In this document: positions 10,808-22,163 of the stretch, one piece after another | Position numbering within the stretch: position 1 is the stretch's first letter | How the letters are laid out: every line of letters starts with the position of its first letter | DNA from: Cladobotryum mycophilum | Taxonomy: Eukaryota > Ascomycota > Sordariomycetes > Hypocreales > Hypocreaceae | Direction of reading: 5' to 3' | Assembly: GCA_036429605.1 (NCBI GenBank) | Contig: CM071589.1 | Span: 4,030,001 to 4,094,000 of the forward strand | Length of the DNA stretch: 64,000 nt | Notes under the pieces: model-generated | What the model was told of the DNA's origin: nothing | Seen by the model: only the letters and a program-made list of their open reading frames with translations | Database searches by the model: none | Position numbers and translations under genes: made by a program

Positions 10808-12202
10808 TCCGGGAGTAGTCGATGAGATTAGCAGTCTAATTTATCCATATGATGGTGCTCGGCTGCCGCGAGAACAGTGAAGCGACCTTTGTGCAGCCGT
10901 GATCGAAGTTGCCTGTGTCAAACCCCCTGCTAATCTTCTAGTTTCCCGTCATGTGTATACTGCCAGGTCTGCCCGTTGAATTGAAAGCGCACCCAGGGGG
11001 CATCCGCTGCCACGTTGATCCACTAAAAGGGGAGACTGCCAGGGTCGATATGCTCCTATGTGTGTTTGCCGAGTTTAGAGGCGAGCCCAGCATGATCAAA
11101 AGCCATATGACGAAGTTCACTTTCGCAGTCCACGAGAATGAACTGCAACACTCACAGTCTGGTCTTTCGTTTATACCAGAATAAGCTATTACTATAGCCA
11201 CTGAGGTGATACTATAGCCCGTCGAAAGTAGGATGCCTCGAAACCTCGAAGGCCGCACTCTAAATTGCTCAGCAGTAACTAACACACATATCTCTATAGG
11301 TTAAATGAACCCAAGGCCCGAATGAAGTCACCGTTGTAATTCAAGGGATGGTGTTTCAGGGCCGTTTACATGAGGTTAGCCAAGGGTGGTAGTGAAGTGT
11401 AGTGACAGCCAACAGCTACCCACAACAAAGAGGTAAAAGATTGGTATCACTTGTGTAGAAACCGTCAATTAGTTGTCAAGAATTACTTAGGGGCTGGATA
11501 GAGATTTGTTGTTCATGATTGCACTGTTACCGGAAGATGCAAGTGAAACTGTTTAGAGAATAGCATGTATGTCGATCAGAGGACTGCACATGTAGCTGAG
11601 ATAGCTATGCCTAGTACGCATTACTCTTATTAGCAATGCTCGAGCCTGTTAATCGACTCCAACACCAAATCATTCACAAAATCATTAGTATTGACTCCCT
11701 AGATACAAGCGGCCAATTGGTGAGTGGACAGTCATATGGGTATCCACTCTGTTGTATATTCGAGTGTAGTATATAGCAACAAGTTTGAATCTAACACCAT
11801 ATCTTTCTAGTTAACACCCCGGCGTAGGTACAAGCTCATGGTTAAGGTGAACTTGGTGGTTCAGTCATACAAAAGTCTGGGGGAGATGGGTTCGCCCTTA
11901 CAATTGTCACTGCATCGTATCAAACTGATCAGATGGAGCAAACATGGATACGACTACCAGCCAAACGGGTAACCAGAATAAATGTTCAGTTATTTGTATC
12001 CTAAAACTTGCTATGCTCCTTGATCAAACGCTAGGGTTAACCAGAACTACCCTTCCAGCTTCATGCGAGAGAAAGTTGATCCCCTTCTCGGTCTCTAAAT
12101 GCGCCACACGCCCACAAGCATCTATATACCCATTCTACCCACCAACAGCTCCCATTTGGCTTTTCTTTTTCAAGTACCCGATCGCCACAGAAGATGGTAT
12201 GC
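10808..12202. other. Decayed or intergenic stretch
   Basis: Apart from a possible exon fragment at about 10849-10937 on the minus strand, I see no gene. Overlapping open frames on both strands at 10938-11285 have some protein character, but neither is recognisable. No terminal repeats or transposase motifs were seen. The right end is the 3' flank of the trehalose phosphatase gene. Confidence 0.5.
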
Positions 12203-15062
12203 TCACAGCTCTTCAGCAGGAATGTGCCCCTCTACAGCGGCCAGAGCTGCCAGGTTGACCTCGCCCATCTTTCCAGGAAGACCCTGACCACTGTCACCGG
12301 CCAACAAGCCCACGCATTCAATTACATCCTCTGGCTCTAGGAGATGCCACTTGGCTAGTGTCACTTTGGTACTTGCTCCCACCGTGACGGTGAAAACATG
12401 TTCCTCGTTCAGTATTGTGCCCGATACCCCGTTCAAACTACGGAACATGTCCTCGTCCGTGAAATCATCTCCCGAGCACAACGAGAACTCAATCTTGCCA
12501 GGGGGGATCTTGCTCGTTTGGTGCAGCCCCTGGGTTGTGGTATCTCGCGACAAGGCGTTTGGTAATCTCGCCCTTATTGATAAAGGTCGGTCGCACTTCA
12601 ATATTAGCCTTTCCAGGCATGACCTCCACATCCCAGGTCTGGCCCACACCATTCTCAAGCTCCTTGTGGCACTCGCGCGACATGTGCAATCCCTGTTCCG
12701 GTTCGGCAAGTCGGTAATGCCAGGTGAGCGCACAGCGCTTCCTCTCAATGAAGGATCCTTTTTGAGAAGTTAGCATCTACATGTAAATACAATAAAATAC
12801 TGGTTAATGAGGGATAACAAACCAGGAACCCTGTCAGTGTACTTTTGGAACACATCTATCACTTCGCTTTGCCAACCCATGTCAAACTTCTCAGCCAAAT
12901 TGATCCATTCTTCGGATCCCGGATCTCTCATGAAGCTTCCATGCTCCGCAGAGAACCCAAGCTGGGAGATATGGCCCAAATGTTGCTTCAGGAAATCTTG
13001 ATCTCGACCTGAAATGATCCATACAGCGTTCTTAGGGTCCGAGGCAAGCAATTTCAGATATTGAATGATGCGCTCCGATGGCACAGCAGCACTGGGCTCA
13101 CGTACAATGGGCGTAAGCGTACCATCGTAATCGAACATGAAGAGGCGCTTTCCGGCCGCACGGTACTGGGACAACAACAAGGCGCGGTCAAGCAATGGTG
13201 TTGAGTGCGCTGCATTAGACTCCCCGAGAACAGTGTGTATCTTGCGGACAAACTTCGTTATCCAGGACTGGACGTTATGTGTAGTAACATGATTGTAGAG
13301 ATGAGTCTGCATAGTCTTGCGTTCATCTGGGGACATTGTGAGAGCCATATTGATCTTCTCTGCAACTCCGCTGAGATCCCATGGGTTGATATGAATCGCA
13401 TCACCAAGACTACCGGCCGTCCCACTAAACTCCGATAGAATGAGAGGGCCATGCCCCTGTTTCTGGCAGACGATATATTCCAGACTTGTCGTGTTCATGC
13501 CATCTCGCACAGAAGTAATGAGGCCAATGTCCGCCGCTCGCAGCAAAGCAAAATACTCATCCTGGGTGATGTACTGGGGATAGTGCTGCACGGGGGAGAA
13601 ACCCAGACTACCGTATTCGCCGTTAATCTTCATGACCAACTCGTTGACTCGACTGGCGATCTTGTTCTCGGGATCTTCCTTTTCTGATTCAACACTGGTT
13701 GGGGATGTGACCTGAATCAACACGACCCTTTCTCGCCACTCTGGATACATCTCCAAGAATCGCTCAAAAGCCTGAAGTTTCTGCGCCACACCTCTAACAC
13801 TGTCCAATCGGTCACGACCAACAATGATTTTCTTTCCCTCGTACATTTTTTTCAGGTTGTAGAACTTCTCGTTGACGGCATCCGCCCAAGCGGCACTTTC
13901 AACCTTGGCAGCGTCAATACCAATAGGCAATACTCCAACTTGGACTCTAGTACCATAGGCATCTATGCCCAGAGTATCTGAAGGAAAGCCAAGGATGCGA
14001 GTACAGCAGCTCAGGAAGTGACGAGAGTAGCTGTATGACTGGAAGCCGACAAGGTTGGAGCCAAGAACACCCTCAAGCACCTCCTTGCGGCGCGGCAAAC
14101 ACCTGAGGAACTCGCTGCTAGGAAAGGGAGAGTGGAGGAAGAAAGAAATGTACATGTTTGGTACTCGCTGGCGTAGCATGCTGGGGAGAAGCATAAGGTA
14201 ATAATCATGGATGATAACAATGTCGCCCGGTTTGTAGATCTCAATAATCTTGTTGGCAAACTTTTGATTCATGCGATAGTAGTCGGCCCACTGAGCACGC
14301 TCCTTGCGACCGTCCGAGGGCTCATGTTGCTTATAATGGAAGAGAGTGTAGAGGTCATGTTCTGCGTATCTCCTCCACCGCGTCTGGTCCTTGAGCATTA
14401 TACCCTCATCGGACGCCTCCGCCTCGTCAGACAGCCATACAGGAACAGTACGAATAGTCTTATTATGAGACAGCTGGTGTTCGAGACGATCTTGATCAAG
14501 CTTCGGTAAGAATAGACCGTCGACGGGGGCGGGGTGGGAAGACGAGTAGTGGCATCGACCGGTACGGGCGCAGAGAGAGCGTTGAGAGATGTTGCAACGG
14601 CTACGGCTGGTGGCACGGAGCTTTCGTCTTGGGGCGCATAAGGAGGCTCATTGGGGAAATCGATTTCGCCAGTCCAGGCCACTACGGTATGGTTCCATGG
14701 CGTGGCATCGGACGAGAGGTAAGCAAGGGAGTCGATGAGCGCCGACTGGCCGCGACGGGTTTTGAGATCCTAGAGCGCGAAGCAAAAGTCAGCAAGAAGG
14801 TTGCATAATACGAAGAACCAAGGCGACGCATTTGTTCAGCGGTGTGTTGGCCGGAAGCAATTGTCGCGTTGGAAGAAGAGCAAGGGGTTGGACTGAGGCT
14901 TTGTTGAAGCATAGTAGCTCTCAACTAATAACTCACCCAATCACCACCTTTGTGGTAAGTCAGAGCGTGTGGGATTGTGAATGTTGCAGAGATGATGTTG
15001 CCGCTCAGAGAAAGTTCAGGATTGACGGCGCGGATCTCAGACAAAGACTCACGGCGCGCCAT
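12203..15062 (-). CDS. TPS2: Trehalose-6-phosphate phosphatase (GT20 + HAD domains), Tps2 type, with two compensating homopolymer errors
   Basis: Converts trehalose-6-phosphate to trehalose in the cytosolic trehalose synthase complex. Exons: 15062-14937, 14769-12823 and 12757-12203; introns 167 and 65 nt, the second with branch GCTAAC. The N-terminal glycosyltransferase-20-like domain contains VVAWTGEIDFP, IHDYYLMLLP, FFLHSPFPSSEFLRCLP, GRDRLDSVRGVAQKLQAFE and RDGMNTTSLEYI. The C-terminal HAD phosphatase has motif I LFMFDYDGTLTPIVREP with both aspartates, then ISGRDQDFL, EHGSF and CSGDDFTDEDMF. The intact HAD motif argues for an active phosphatase rather than a regulatory Tsl1/Tps3 subunit, and the VRGV segment suggests the transferase site is not functional, as in yeast Tps2. 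Two breaks occur: a five-base run at 14525-14529 that needs six, and a six-base run at 12501-12506 that needs five. Corrected length is 875 residues. Start ATG 15062 precedes a short typical N-terminus. Confidence 0.93.
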
Positions 15063-15199
15063 GGTACCTGTAAGCAACGCCAGTTTTCAATCCGAGATGT
15101 CGCAGTTTGTGATTTTGTCGTCCCCCTTAAAAAAAAATGTTGCTCAGAACCTTGGAAGAGAGCGTGCTGGACTGTTGAGGGCCGTTGAGTGCTGAGGTG

Positions 15200-15770
15200 A
15201 GGGGGAGGGGCAATCAGATGTAAATTGCTGGGGGAAGCTCCGGTCACTGTCACTCTGATGATAGCGCGGGGGTTCTCCGATGACGCCCTGAACTACCGCT
15301 ACCACTTTGGCTCTTGATTCTCCGACGGTATGTTGAAAACAGAACGGGGATTTTGTAAGGGGCCTTGGGAATAGAATGAATAGCACAGGAATCTTTTCTA
15401 TCTCCCAAGTAAGAAGTTGCGAGGAACAAGTCAAGATGGTTCGAGAAGCAGATGAGAAGAAGGGGGAATCAATTGTATGTATGTATGTACGGAGGTGGAT
15501 TTCTAGGGGTGTGATGAAGACGTGTCTTATCTACTCCCCTTTCCGTACTCCCTATTCCTAGAAGGTATTCCTTTTGCATACTGCGTACTCCGTATCTTCA
15601 TCGCATTAGCTGCTACAAGTGCTTGTATTATTTATTATTGATCAATTTGCACCACGGGCCGCGGTCAAGATTGGTCCTATCGGGACTCTCAATGGCGGGT
15701 CGTGGCCCCTTGTTGGATTTGTTAAGGGGGTGCTTTGGGGGGCGTGGTGGTTGGCGAGATTGATGAGGGG
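15200..15770. promoter_or_regulatory. Cluster of AGGGG/CCCCT stress-response-type elements
   Basis: Nine copies of AGGGG or CCCCT are seen at 15200, 15206, 15358, 15461, 15505, 15536, 15706, 15725 and 15766, in 571 bases just upstream of the trehalose phosphatase start. About one would be expected by chance at even base composition, somewhat more in this G-rich stretch. In yeast this pentamer (STRE) binds Msn2/Msn4-type C2H2 factors and drives stress induction of trehalose genes. That the same works here is inference. Confidence 0.5.
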
Positions 15771-15776
15771 CACCCG

Positions 15777-15903
15777 TATAAAAAGCAACCTAGATGCTGG
15801 TAATTTTTTGGGCTCAGATTCATCATCCAGCCAGTCACCAAAAGCCTCACTCAACCCAACGACTTTCCATTATTCACGCATACAAATAGAGATGCAAACA
15901 GAG
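15777..15903 (+). promoter_or_regulatory. Possible plus-strand promoter: TATA-like box, short ATG and splice donor
   Basis: TATAAAAA at 15777-15784 is followed by a CA/CT-rich stretch typical of a fungal start region, an ATG at 15892, and after four codons a perfect GTAAGT donor at about 15903. Stress pentamers sit directly upstream. This could be the start of an unannotated transcript or a 5' leader exon of the regulator at 16610. I could not follow a coding exon further. Confidence 0.3.
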
Positions 15904-16609
15904 TAAGTCTGTAATGTCTCGGGCCGAATAATACTATACGAACGGATCAATGGAAATACACGATGGTGAAGGAGGGAAGGGAGGAAGGGGGGGAGTGTTG
16001 CTACATACAGGTAGACAAGTTCAATGGTTTTTGCATGTTTGTATGTGCAAGTACGGAGCACAAGGCGAGCCAAGCCGAACCCCTGTCTCTGCCCCCCAGT
16101 TGTCAAACCAAGCAGGGGAATTTATGCCAACAATGCTCTGGCGAGAAGTTGTACCACCAAATACTTGTATTAAGCAGCAACATTATTACAACCCTACAAG
16201 TACATACCCAGGGAGTGAATAAAAAGAAAAGAGGAGAGCGAGAACACATTGAATCCTTCTTAAGTTATCTACTGCATGGTTCTTCTTTCATTCTGAGAGG
16301 AGAGACAGATTCAAAGTTTCACTCAAACATCGCAATTCTACAGCATAGGTATTTAGAATCGCATAGTGCCTATCTAATAAGTATTTCTTAGACCCAAAGC
16401 CCCGGAGTATTCCGTTACAGTGGAAAGAACAACTCCATTGCAATGTCACGTGATTCACATCCGCTTCTAAACCTTTCCTCACCACCCACCCATCATATCA
16501 TCTCGGTAGGTCGGCTTCACCTCGCTTCAAAATCCCAACATCCGGGAATCCGCCGACAATCAGCCATCGCAAGAGAGCCCTCGCTCGCCTTTCATCGTTT
16601 TGAGTCGCC

Positions 16610-18803
16610 ATGTCGGCATCTCCACCACCATCGCCATCTCAACATGCGACCGCCCACGCCTACGCCAGCAACGGGCTCGAAATTCTCCAAGCCGCCAGCG
16701 ATGCCGCTCAAGCCATCCAAAACCACCATCCCTTGCAAAATGCTGCAGCCGAAGCTGTTGCCCAGAGTCAGAATGTCGTTACGGCGTCAATGTCCCAAGT
16801 ACCGCCAGAGATGCAGCAGCAGCATCTTATTACCAGTCCTAGCAGTGTCATGAGGGACCCAACCATCAATCCGAAGTTGACGCGACTCCGACGCGCTTGC
16901 GACATGTGTAGCATGCGCAAAGTGAAATGCGACGATGCGAACATGCCCTGTCGCCCATGTCGCGAACTTGGCGTTGACTGTACATATAATCGCGAGACCA
17001 AGAGACGAGGACCGCCTAATAAACATGCAGAGGCGGCCAAAGCTGCCAAGAGAGCTCGAATCGATGTAACCGCGAATACAGGCTTCATGTCATCCCCCTC
17101 GCCCCAGACCGCAGCCAAAACGCTCATGACTATTTCGGCCGAAGGCATTGATGCCGAGACGATTGCCCCAATGCCCGTTCTGGAGCTTTTAGTCGATGAC
17201 TTTTTCACCTACATCCATCCCCTCGCGCCTTTCCCGCATGAGCCGACATTCCGACAGTCCTTTGCGGATCGAGAAGACCGAACAAGGCCCGAGTTCCTGG
17301 GCTTGCTCTCTAGCATGGTCGCCGCTCTCGTTGCTTCATTCCCACGGACAGCCCGAGAACACCTCAAAGCCCAGCATAGCACACACCTCTTCCCCAAAGC
17401 AGCCGTCATGGTTGAGAAGTGTCGGGATATCACACTCCTCACACGAGGGAGCAGTTGGGTTTTGAAGCAGCCAAAGACACTGAATGATGCCGCTACTAGT
17501 TACTTTTTGGGCCTTTCGTCTGGCTACATCCTTCAATGGAATGCATCACGCCACTTCATGGCCGAAACTTTAACTCTACTTCGTGAATTAGGCTTCAGCC
17601 GACCCAAGCACCCAGGAGAGCTGCCCACCTTTGGCAGTGACCCCTTTGCCCCTGACCCTATGCCTTTTAACCATGTCAAGGATCAAATTGGTAAACGCAT
17701 CTTCTGGTGCCTCTTATTGGGCGTACGGTAAGATCTTGGTTGATGCACCGCATTTGCAAGTCCGAGTGGGGCTAATAGTCTACAGGTCTTTCTCCCAACT
17801 TGGAGCTTCTCACAGTGACATTGTCATTGCTCCCTCAACACCTAGTGTTCCTTACCCGTCTTACCCCGAAAATGTAGACGACATATGTGTTCTTGCCAAT
17901 GAGATCATTCACCAGGCAGAAGGTAGTGTAACGCTTCTGACCGGATTCCGATTTGCCATTGATATTTACACGACCATGAATGGTGTGGTGAGTCTTGAGC
18001 TTGCCTACGGCATGAGCACTCTCCCTTGGGCAGACCAGAGGTTACTGTTAAGGGATGGGCTCTTAGCAGCGAAAAGTATCATCGACAACCTACCACCAGA
18101 ACTCCAGCTTGAAAATCAGGGAGACGAGTCTAGTTCGTTAGCCAACATCGACGAGGCAAGCTTTCAATACGTGCCGCCTGTTTGGCCCAACGTACAGCCA
18201 CCCCACGATGTCCGAAATGTTATCAAATCGCAACCTATGAGACGACGGCTACTTCAGTATGAAATCCAGAAAGCCAACATTTTCGTTTCACAGCTTGCGA
18301 CGCGATCCTATTTTGTCGAGCTATATTTCAATCTCCGTGATGTTCACCTCGCCGAGCTACAAAACACCAGTGAAGTCACTGGTCAAGATGAAGAAGAAAA
18401 GGCTCTTCAAGACGCCGATGACAAGGAAATTTATGAATTCATGTCGACCGAGCGCGAAGTCATCGTTCAGAACCTCCTAACCGTTTTGGGGTCCATTTCA
18501 CAACGAAACCTCGAACCAAATGGAGGATCCATCATTAGCAAAATCCGTCAGGTAGCTTCCACTCTCCTCAATGATGTTCCTGAACGAAAGGGGCCTCTGG
18601 CAATGAAGTCGGAGGAAGCCCTCTCACAATTGATTGACATTTTGGTGAAACTCGAAAAGACGGGCCCGGCAGGGGAGACACGCTCTCAGGACCCAAGCCA
18701 AATGACTGCAGACGACGAAGAGGAGGAGCTTCGTCACTGGGCAGACTTGCGCGAGTATCAACTGCGATTCGCTGCGAATGGTGGATTTACCGGGAGTTTG
18801 TAG
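16610..18803 (+). CDS. Zn2Cys6 transcription factor with fungal-specific middle-homology domain
   Basis: Nuclear DNA-binding regulator. Two exons, 16610-17727 and 17786-18803 (58-nt intron), give 711 residues. A Ser/Pro/Ala/Gln-rich N-terminus precedes the binuclear zinc cluster at residues 97-124 (CDMCSMRKVKC...CRPCRELGVDC, spacing C2C6C6C2C6C), followed by a basic linker KRRGPPNKHAEAAKAAKR. The rest is the Fungal_trans domain, with VDDFFTYIHPLAPFPHEPTFR at its start and an acidic C-terminus containing DDEEEELRHWADLREY. The linker sequence reminds me of the glucose-sensing/cellulase regulator group that includes Neurospora COL-26 and Trichoderma BglR. That is a memory-based suggestion, not a confirmed assignment. 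The gene is divergent from the trehalose phosphatase gene and convergent with the C2H2 gene, and has no frame problem. Confidence 0.88.
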
Positions 18804-20040
18804 GACACTAAATTGTCGCCCATCTCTGCGTTGCTTGACGAATTGGAGGCTGAATGACGGACCATTGCAACGGATAACGTGTGTATAACACCACTTGCCT
18901 CGTGTATTTTAGGTCTCTCATTGATATTACATGCCAATACTCTTATGATGAAAATACGACTATTCATGACATAAATTCTCAGACTCAGCTTTGCACCAAA
19001 GCGACCATGTGCGTCTGCGCGCTGGGGTGAGATCTATTTTGAAGTTGGAGCTATTCACTTGGTCAAAACATGGGATCGCATAGCATAGTTTTATCAGTCA
19101 AATAACCCAATCGAATATTTTCACACAAATACACTATTGCTTGCTTAGGTAGGTTTCTTCGAGTGGCATTGTATTACATCTCCCTTACAAGTGAAAACTA
19201 TCTCACACCATCATATGACACGGTATCCAACATACGCCATCTCTAACATTATTATTCCTCAGAAGCAACGCCAAAAGAAAATTCACATAGACTCCAATAC
19301 CCCAAACATAACAGACCATGCGTCCCAATGCCCAGCTAAAACTTGAGGGTATCAATTCCGAAAAACCCAAATCGCCAAAACCACAGCGACCATGGCTCGC
19401 TCAAAGCTTTGAGGACAAAACAATCTTCATGCCACACCAAAACAAATAAAATAAAATGAGGGACATTGTTCTCCCCATATAACCACAGGCCCAAATCGAT
19501 CGACAGTGGGCCTTGATAATATCCGTGTCCAATCCATCTGATAATGGTCCGGGTATCTCATCAGTCGTAAAATCCCGAGAAGTTCTCGAGGTCAATGCTC
19601 GCTGCTATAAAACCATAACCACATAAAGAAAGTGAGAGAGATGGCTAAAGGAAAGTTCAAAGCTAGGTAGAGAAGAATGATAAGGAAATCCATCTTGAGA
19701 CGTAATGATCTAGTGCCATCATCATATTCATCCTGAGAAAATATGCCATAACAAAGAGTGGGGGATTCGGGAACGCCGTGAGCAATAGCGAGCCCAAAAT
19801 TCAAAATCAGCGAGACCGGCAACGATTGCGTCATAGAAAGTCGATGTCCGATAGTAAGAATAATATGGAACGGGGGGAACGTATTTATGAAGGATCGGCA
19901 CATAAACTTGTGAGAGAAGTCATCCATCTGACATGGAGGCAAAAGTCGTCAAGTCGTTGTCATTATTAAGCGAAGTATCCGCACGCCGTTTCACTAGGGC
20001 GTATCGAATATAGTTTAGATATATTGTGAGGTACCGCTGT
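18804..20040. other. Convergent intergenic region
   Basis: About 1.2 kb between the 3' ends of the Zn2Cys6 and C2H2 genes. It is AT-rich and presumably contains both 3' untranslated regions. A minus-strand open frame at 19592-19942 has two hydrophobic stretches but no recognisable motif and sits where a 3' UTR is expected. Confidence 0.6.
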
Positions 20041-22163
20041 TTAATACGCGGTTGCTGTTGATCCCTCACTGGTAGCCACGGCTACTAAGGCTTCCAGACG
20101 TCTGAGCGGGTCTGAGTTATTCGACCGCTCTTGTTGCTGTTGTTGTTGGGGTTGATCTCTTGCCGGGAACCCCGCAAATCCGTTAAAGTTAGGGTGAACC
20201 ATTCTATCAACATGGGGGCCACGGGGCTCTGGCTGTGGTGGTTGTCCGTTTTCGTAATGCACAGTTCCCGGTCCGTGATACCACCCGTGTCGTTTGCTCT
20301 CCCTAGCTGATGCTAGGTTCGGAGCTGACATAGTATGTTGGTGGAGGGATCGACCAGACATCCCTGAATTCGGTATTTGATGGGTCGGCCGCGGTTGATC
20401 TTCAAAACGAACCGTAGGAGGGTTGAGCCGTACTCGCTCAGCCTGGGCTTGAACAGCTTTGTTTACCTCAGAGGCCCATGCTCCGGCGCTATCGCGGGGA
20501 GGAGTTTTACGGCTAATGTCGAGTCGGTTTAGGCCTCTTTGTAAGCTGACGTCGTACATGTTAAGATTCCGTCGTTCATCAGTCTGGATAGGTTCCATTT
20601 GCACCGGACGTTGAACCATCTGAGCGTCGACTGCCATGGGTGACGGATTCCGTCTCGGCGGTGTAGCGGGTCGATGAAGAATTGGATCGAATGACTCAAT
20701 ACCAGGCAAGCGAAGTGTAGAATTGGGGTTAGTCGGGTTGGCAATAGGAGGTGGGGGTTTGGTCGTGCAGCTTGACTCATCACAGCGTTCAATTGGGCAG
20801 GATTTCCATTGAAGCTACGACTATCGGGATGCCAGGTCCGTCGCCGCCAGGCCTCGTCACTAGTACTCGATGTTGAATCACGTCTACCAGACCAATCCGA
20901 AGTTGAAATAGTCGGAGACGATACAAGGCTGCTGCTTGGGGGAGAAAATGCGCCCACATTGGAGCTGTTCATATGCCCCGGTCCAAAAGTTGAGCGACCT
21001 GGGATCTGCCCCTGAACTAGTTGGAAGGGGTTTGGCCCTGACGGAACGCTGAGTCTGCGACTAGGTGTTCTGTTGCCCATTGTGTACATGCTATGCGACC
21101 GTGAATGCGATGAGGGAGATATCATATCTGGACCCCATCGGGGGCTGCTTTGAGCTGTTGAAAAGGTTCCCGAGGTTGGTGTGAAGTCGCCTGGGGATTG
21201 CGGTCGGTAAGAGAAGTTGCTATCTGGATTGCTACGGTATGACTCGAGCGACAGTCGGGACCGGGAATCTGCGGCCATGACTAGTGGTGTTGGTCGTCGG
21301 CGGGGGTCAACCTGTCCGTTATATGCAGATCCCACAGAAGTAATGCTTGAGATGCTCGATGTGGATAGTGATTTGGAGTGACCTCTTGGGGGGCCACCAG
21401 CGCTACCACCCGTAGATGCCCTTGCACGGTTACCGGCTTGGCGTACTCTATCGGTTCTGATCTGGCGCTGAAACCTGGAGCCAGTTGCGGCAAGTGAATC
21501 CATAGGGATATCCTCGTTAACGTGGACGGTTTGAGCATGCTGTCGAAGATTGTCGAGTCTCGAGAAACGTCGGGAACAGTGACATTGGAAGGGACGTTCA
21601 CCAGTGTGTTTCCTGGGATTGAATGTTAGCAACTAGGTCGATTCGGCATGCTAGAACTGCGACGGCTCACCGGATATGTCTCGCAAGATGCTCACTCCTT
21701 GTAAAGCTCAGGTTACAAGGTGGGTAGTCTGTGCAATAGAATCGCTGTGACTTCTTTTTTTGCTAGATCTTGACCCATCTGCATTGACACTCTCATCATC
21801 CGAACCCGGATTTTCTTCAATAGTGCCAGTCTCGTCATCCGACTCATCCATGTCCACATCCATCGAGTTTCTTGTTGCTGGAGACTTCACAGAACGCTGA
21901 GAATTCTCGCGCCGAGGTGCATTCTCGGCAGGCTCGGGGACCTGGATGGCTTGCGGGAAAGGGCTCGTGGGGAGTGGCTTCTGGCCAGCCATGGTGCCGG
22001 TGAATGTTGCTCGGGTAGGTGTCTTGGACGTATCGGAGGATTGGGCGTGTTGGGAATGCGGCGCGGTGTTGGGTCGAGATGATGAAGTGTTTGGCGTCAT
22101 GACGTCCTCGTTGGCTGATTCTATGGGAAGTAATGGGTTGACGGGACGGAACGCAGCCGCCAT
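20041..22163 (-). CDS. C2H2 zinc-finger transcription factor, with two probable homopolymer frameshifts
   Basis: Nuclear regulator with two adjacent C2H2 fingers. Exons 22163-21671 and 21612-20041 (58-nt intron with branch GCTAAC). Start ATG 22163 ([16 protein letters not shown]) is preferred over the slightly longer ATG 22190 because its sequence looks more typical. The first finger, [26 protein letters not shown], spans the intron. The second, [23 protein letters not shown], has only one residue between its cysteines. The rest is low-complexity Ser/Pro/Arg-rich, with a short poly-Gln run near the end. Two breaks need one base each: the seven-T run 21755-21761 (needs eight; gives [12 protein letters not shown]) and the five-G run 20753-20757 (needs six; gives [12 protein letters not shown]). 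After both corrections the protein has 688 residues. The acidic patch [13 protein letters not shown] lies before the fingers. The subclass resembles Adr1/Com2-type factors; the target is unknown. Confidence 0.85.

Larger units (their letters stand above)
15063..16609. other. Divergent intergenic region between TPS2 and the Zn2Cys6 regulator
   Basis: About 1.5 kb shared by two divergent genes. It holds a cluster of stress-type pentamers (15200-15770) and a TATA-like sequence at 15777, listed separately. The open frames 15619-15906 and 15963-16391 are not recognisable. The last 600 bases presumably contain the promoter of the regulator at 16610. Confidence 0.6.

Noticed and set aside
10938..11285. 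115-codon minus frame and 77-codon plus frame as genes
   Set aside because: They contradict each other, are not recognisable, and sit in a decayed stretch.
12203..15062. Calling the trehalose phosphatase gene a pseudogene
   Set aside because: Only two run-length differences, no nonsense or missense decay, and all catalytic motifs kept.
19592..19942. 116-codon minus frame with hydrophobic stretches as a small membrane protein gene
   Set aside because: It lies in the expected 3' untranslated zone of the C2H2 gene, is AT-rich, and has no known motif or good start context.
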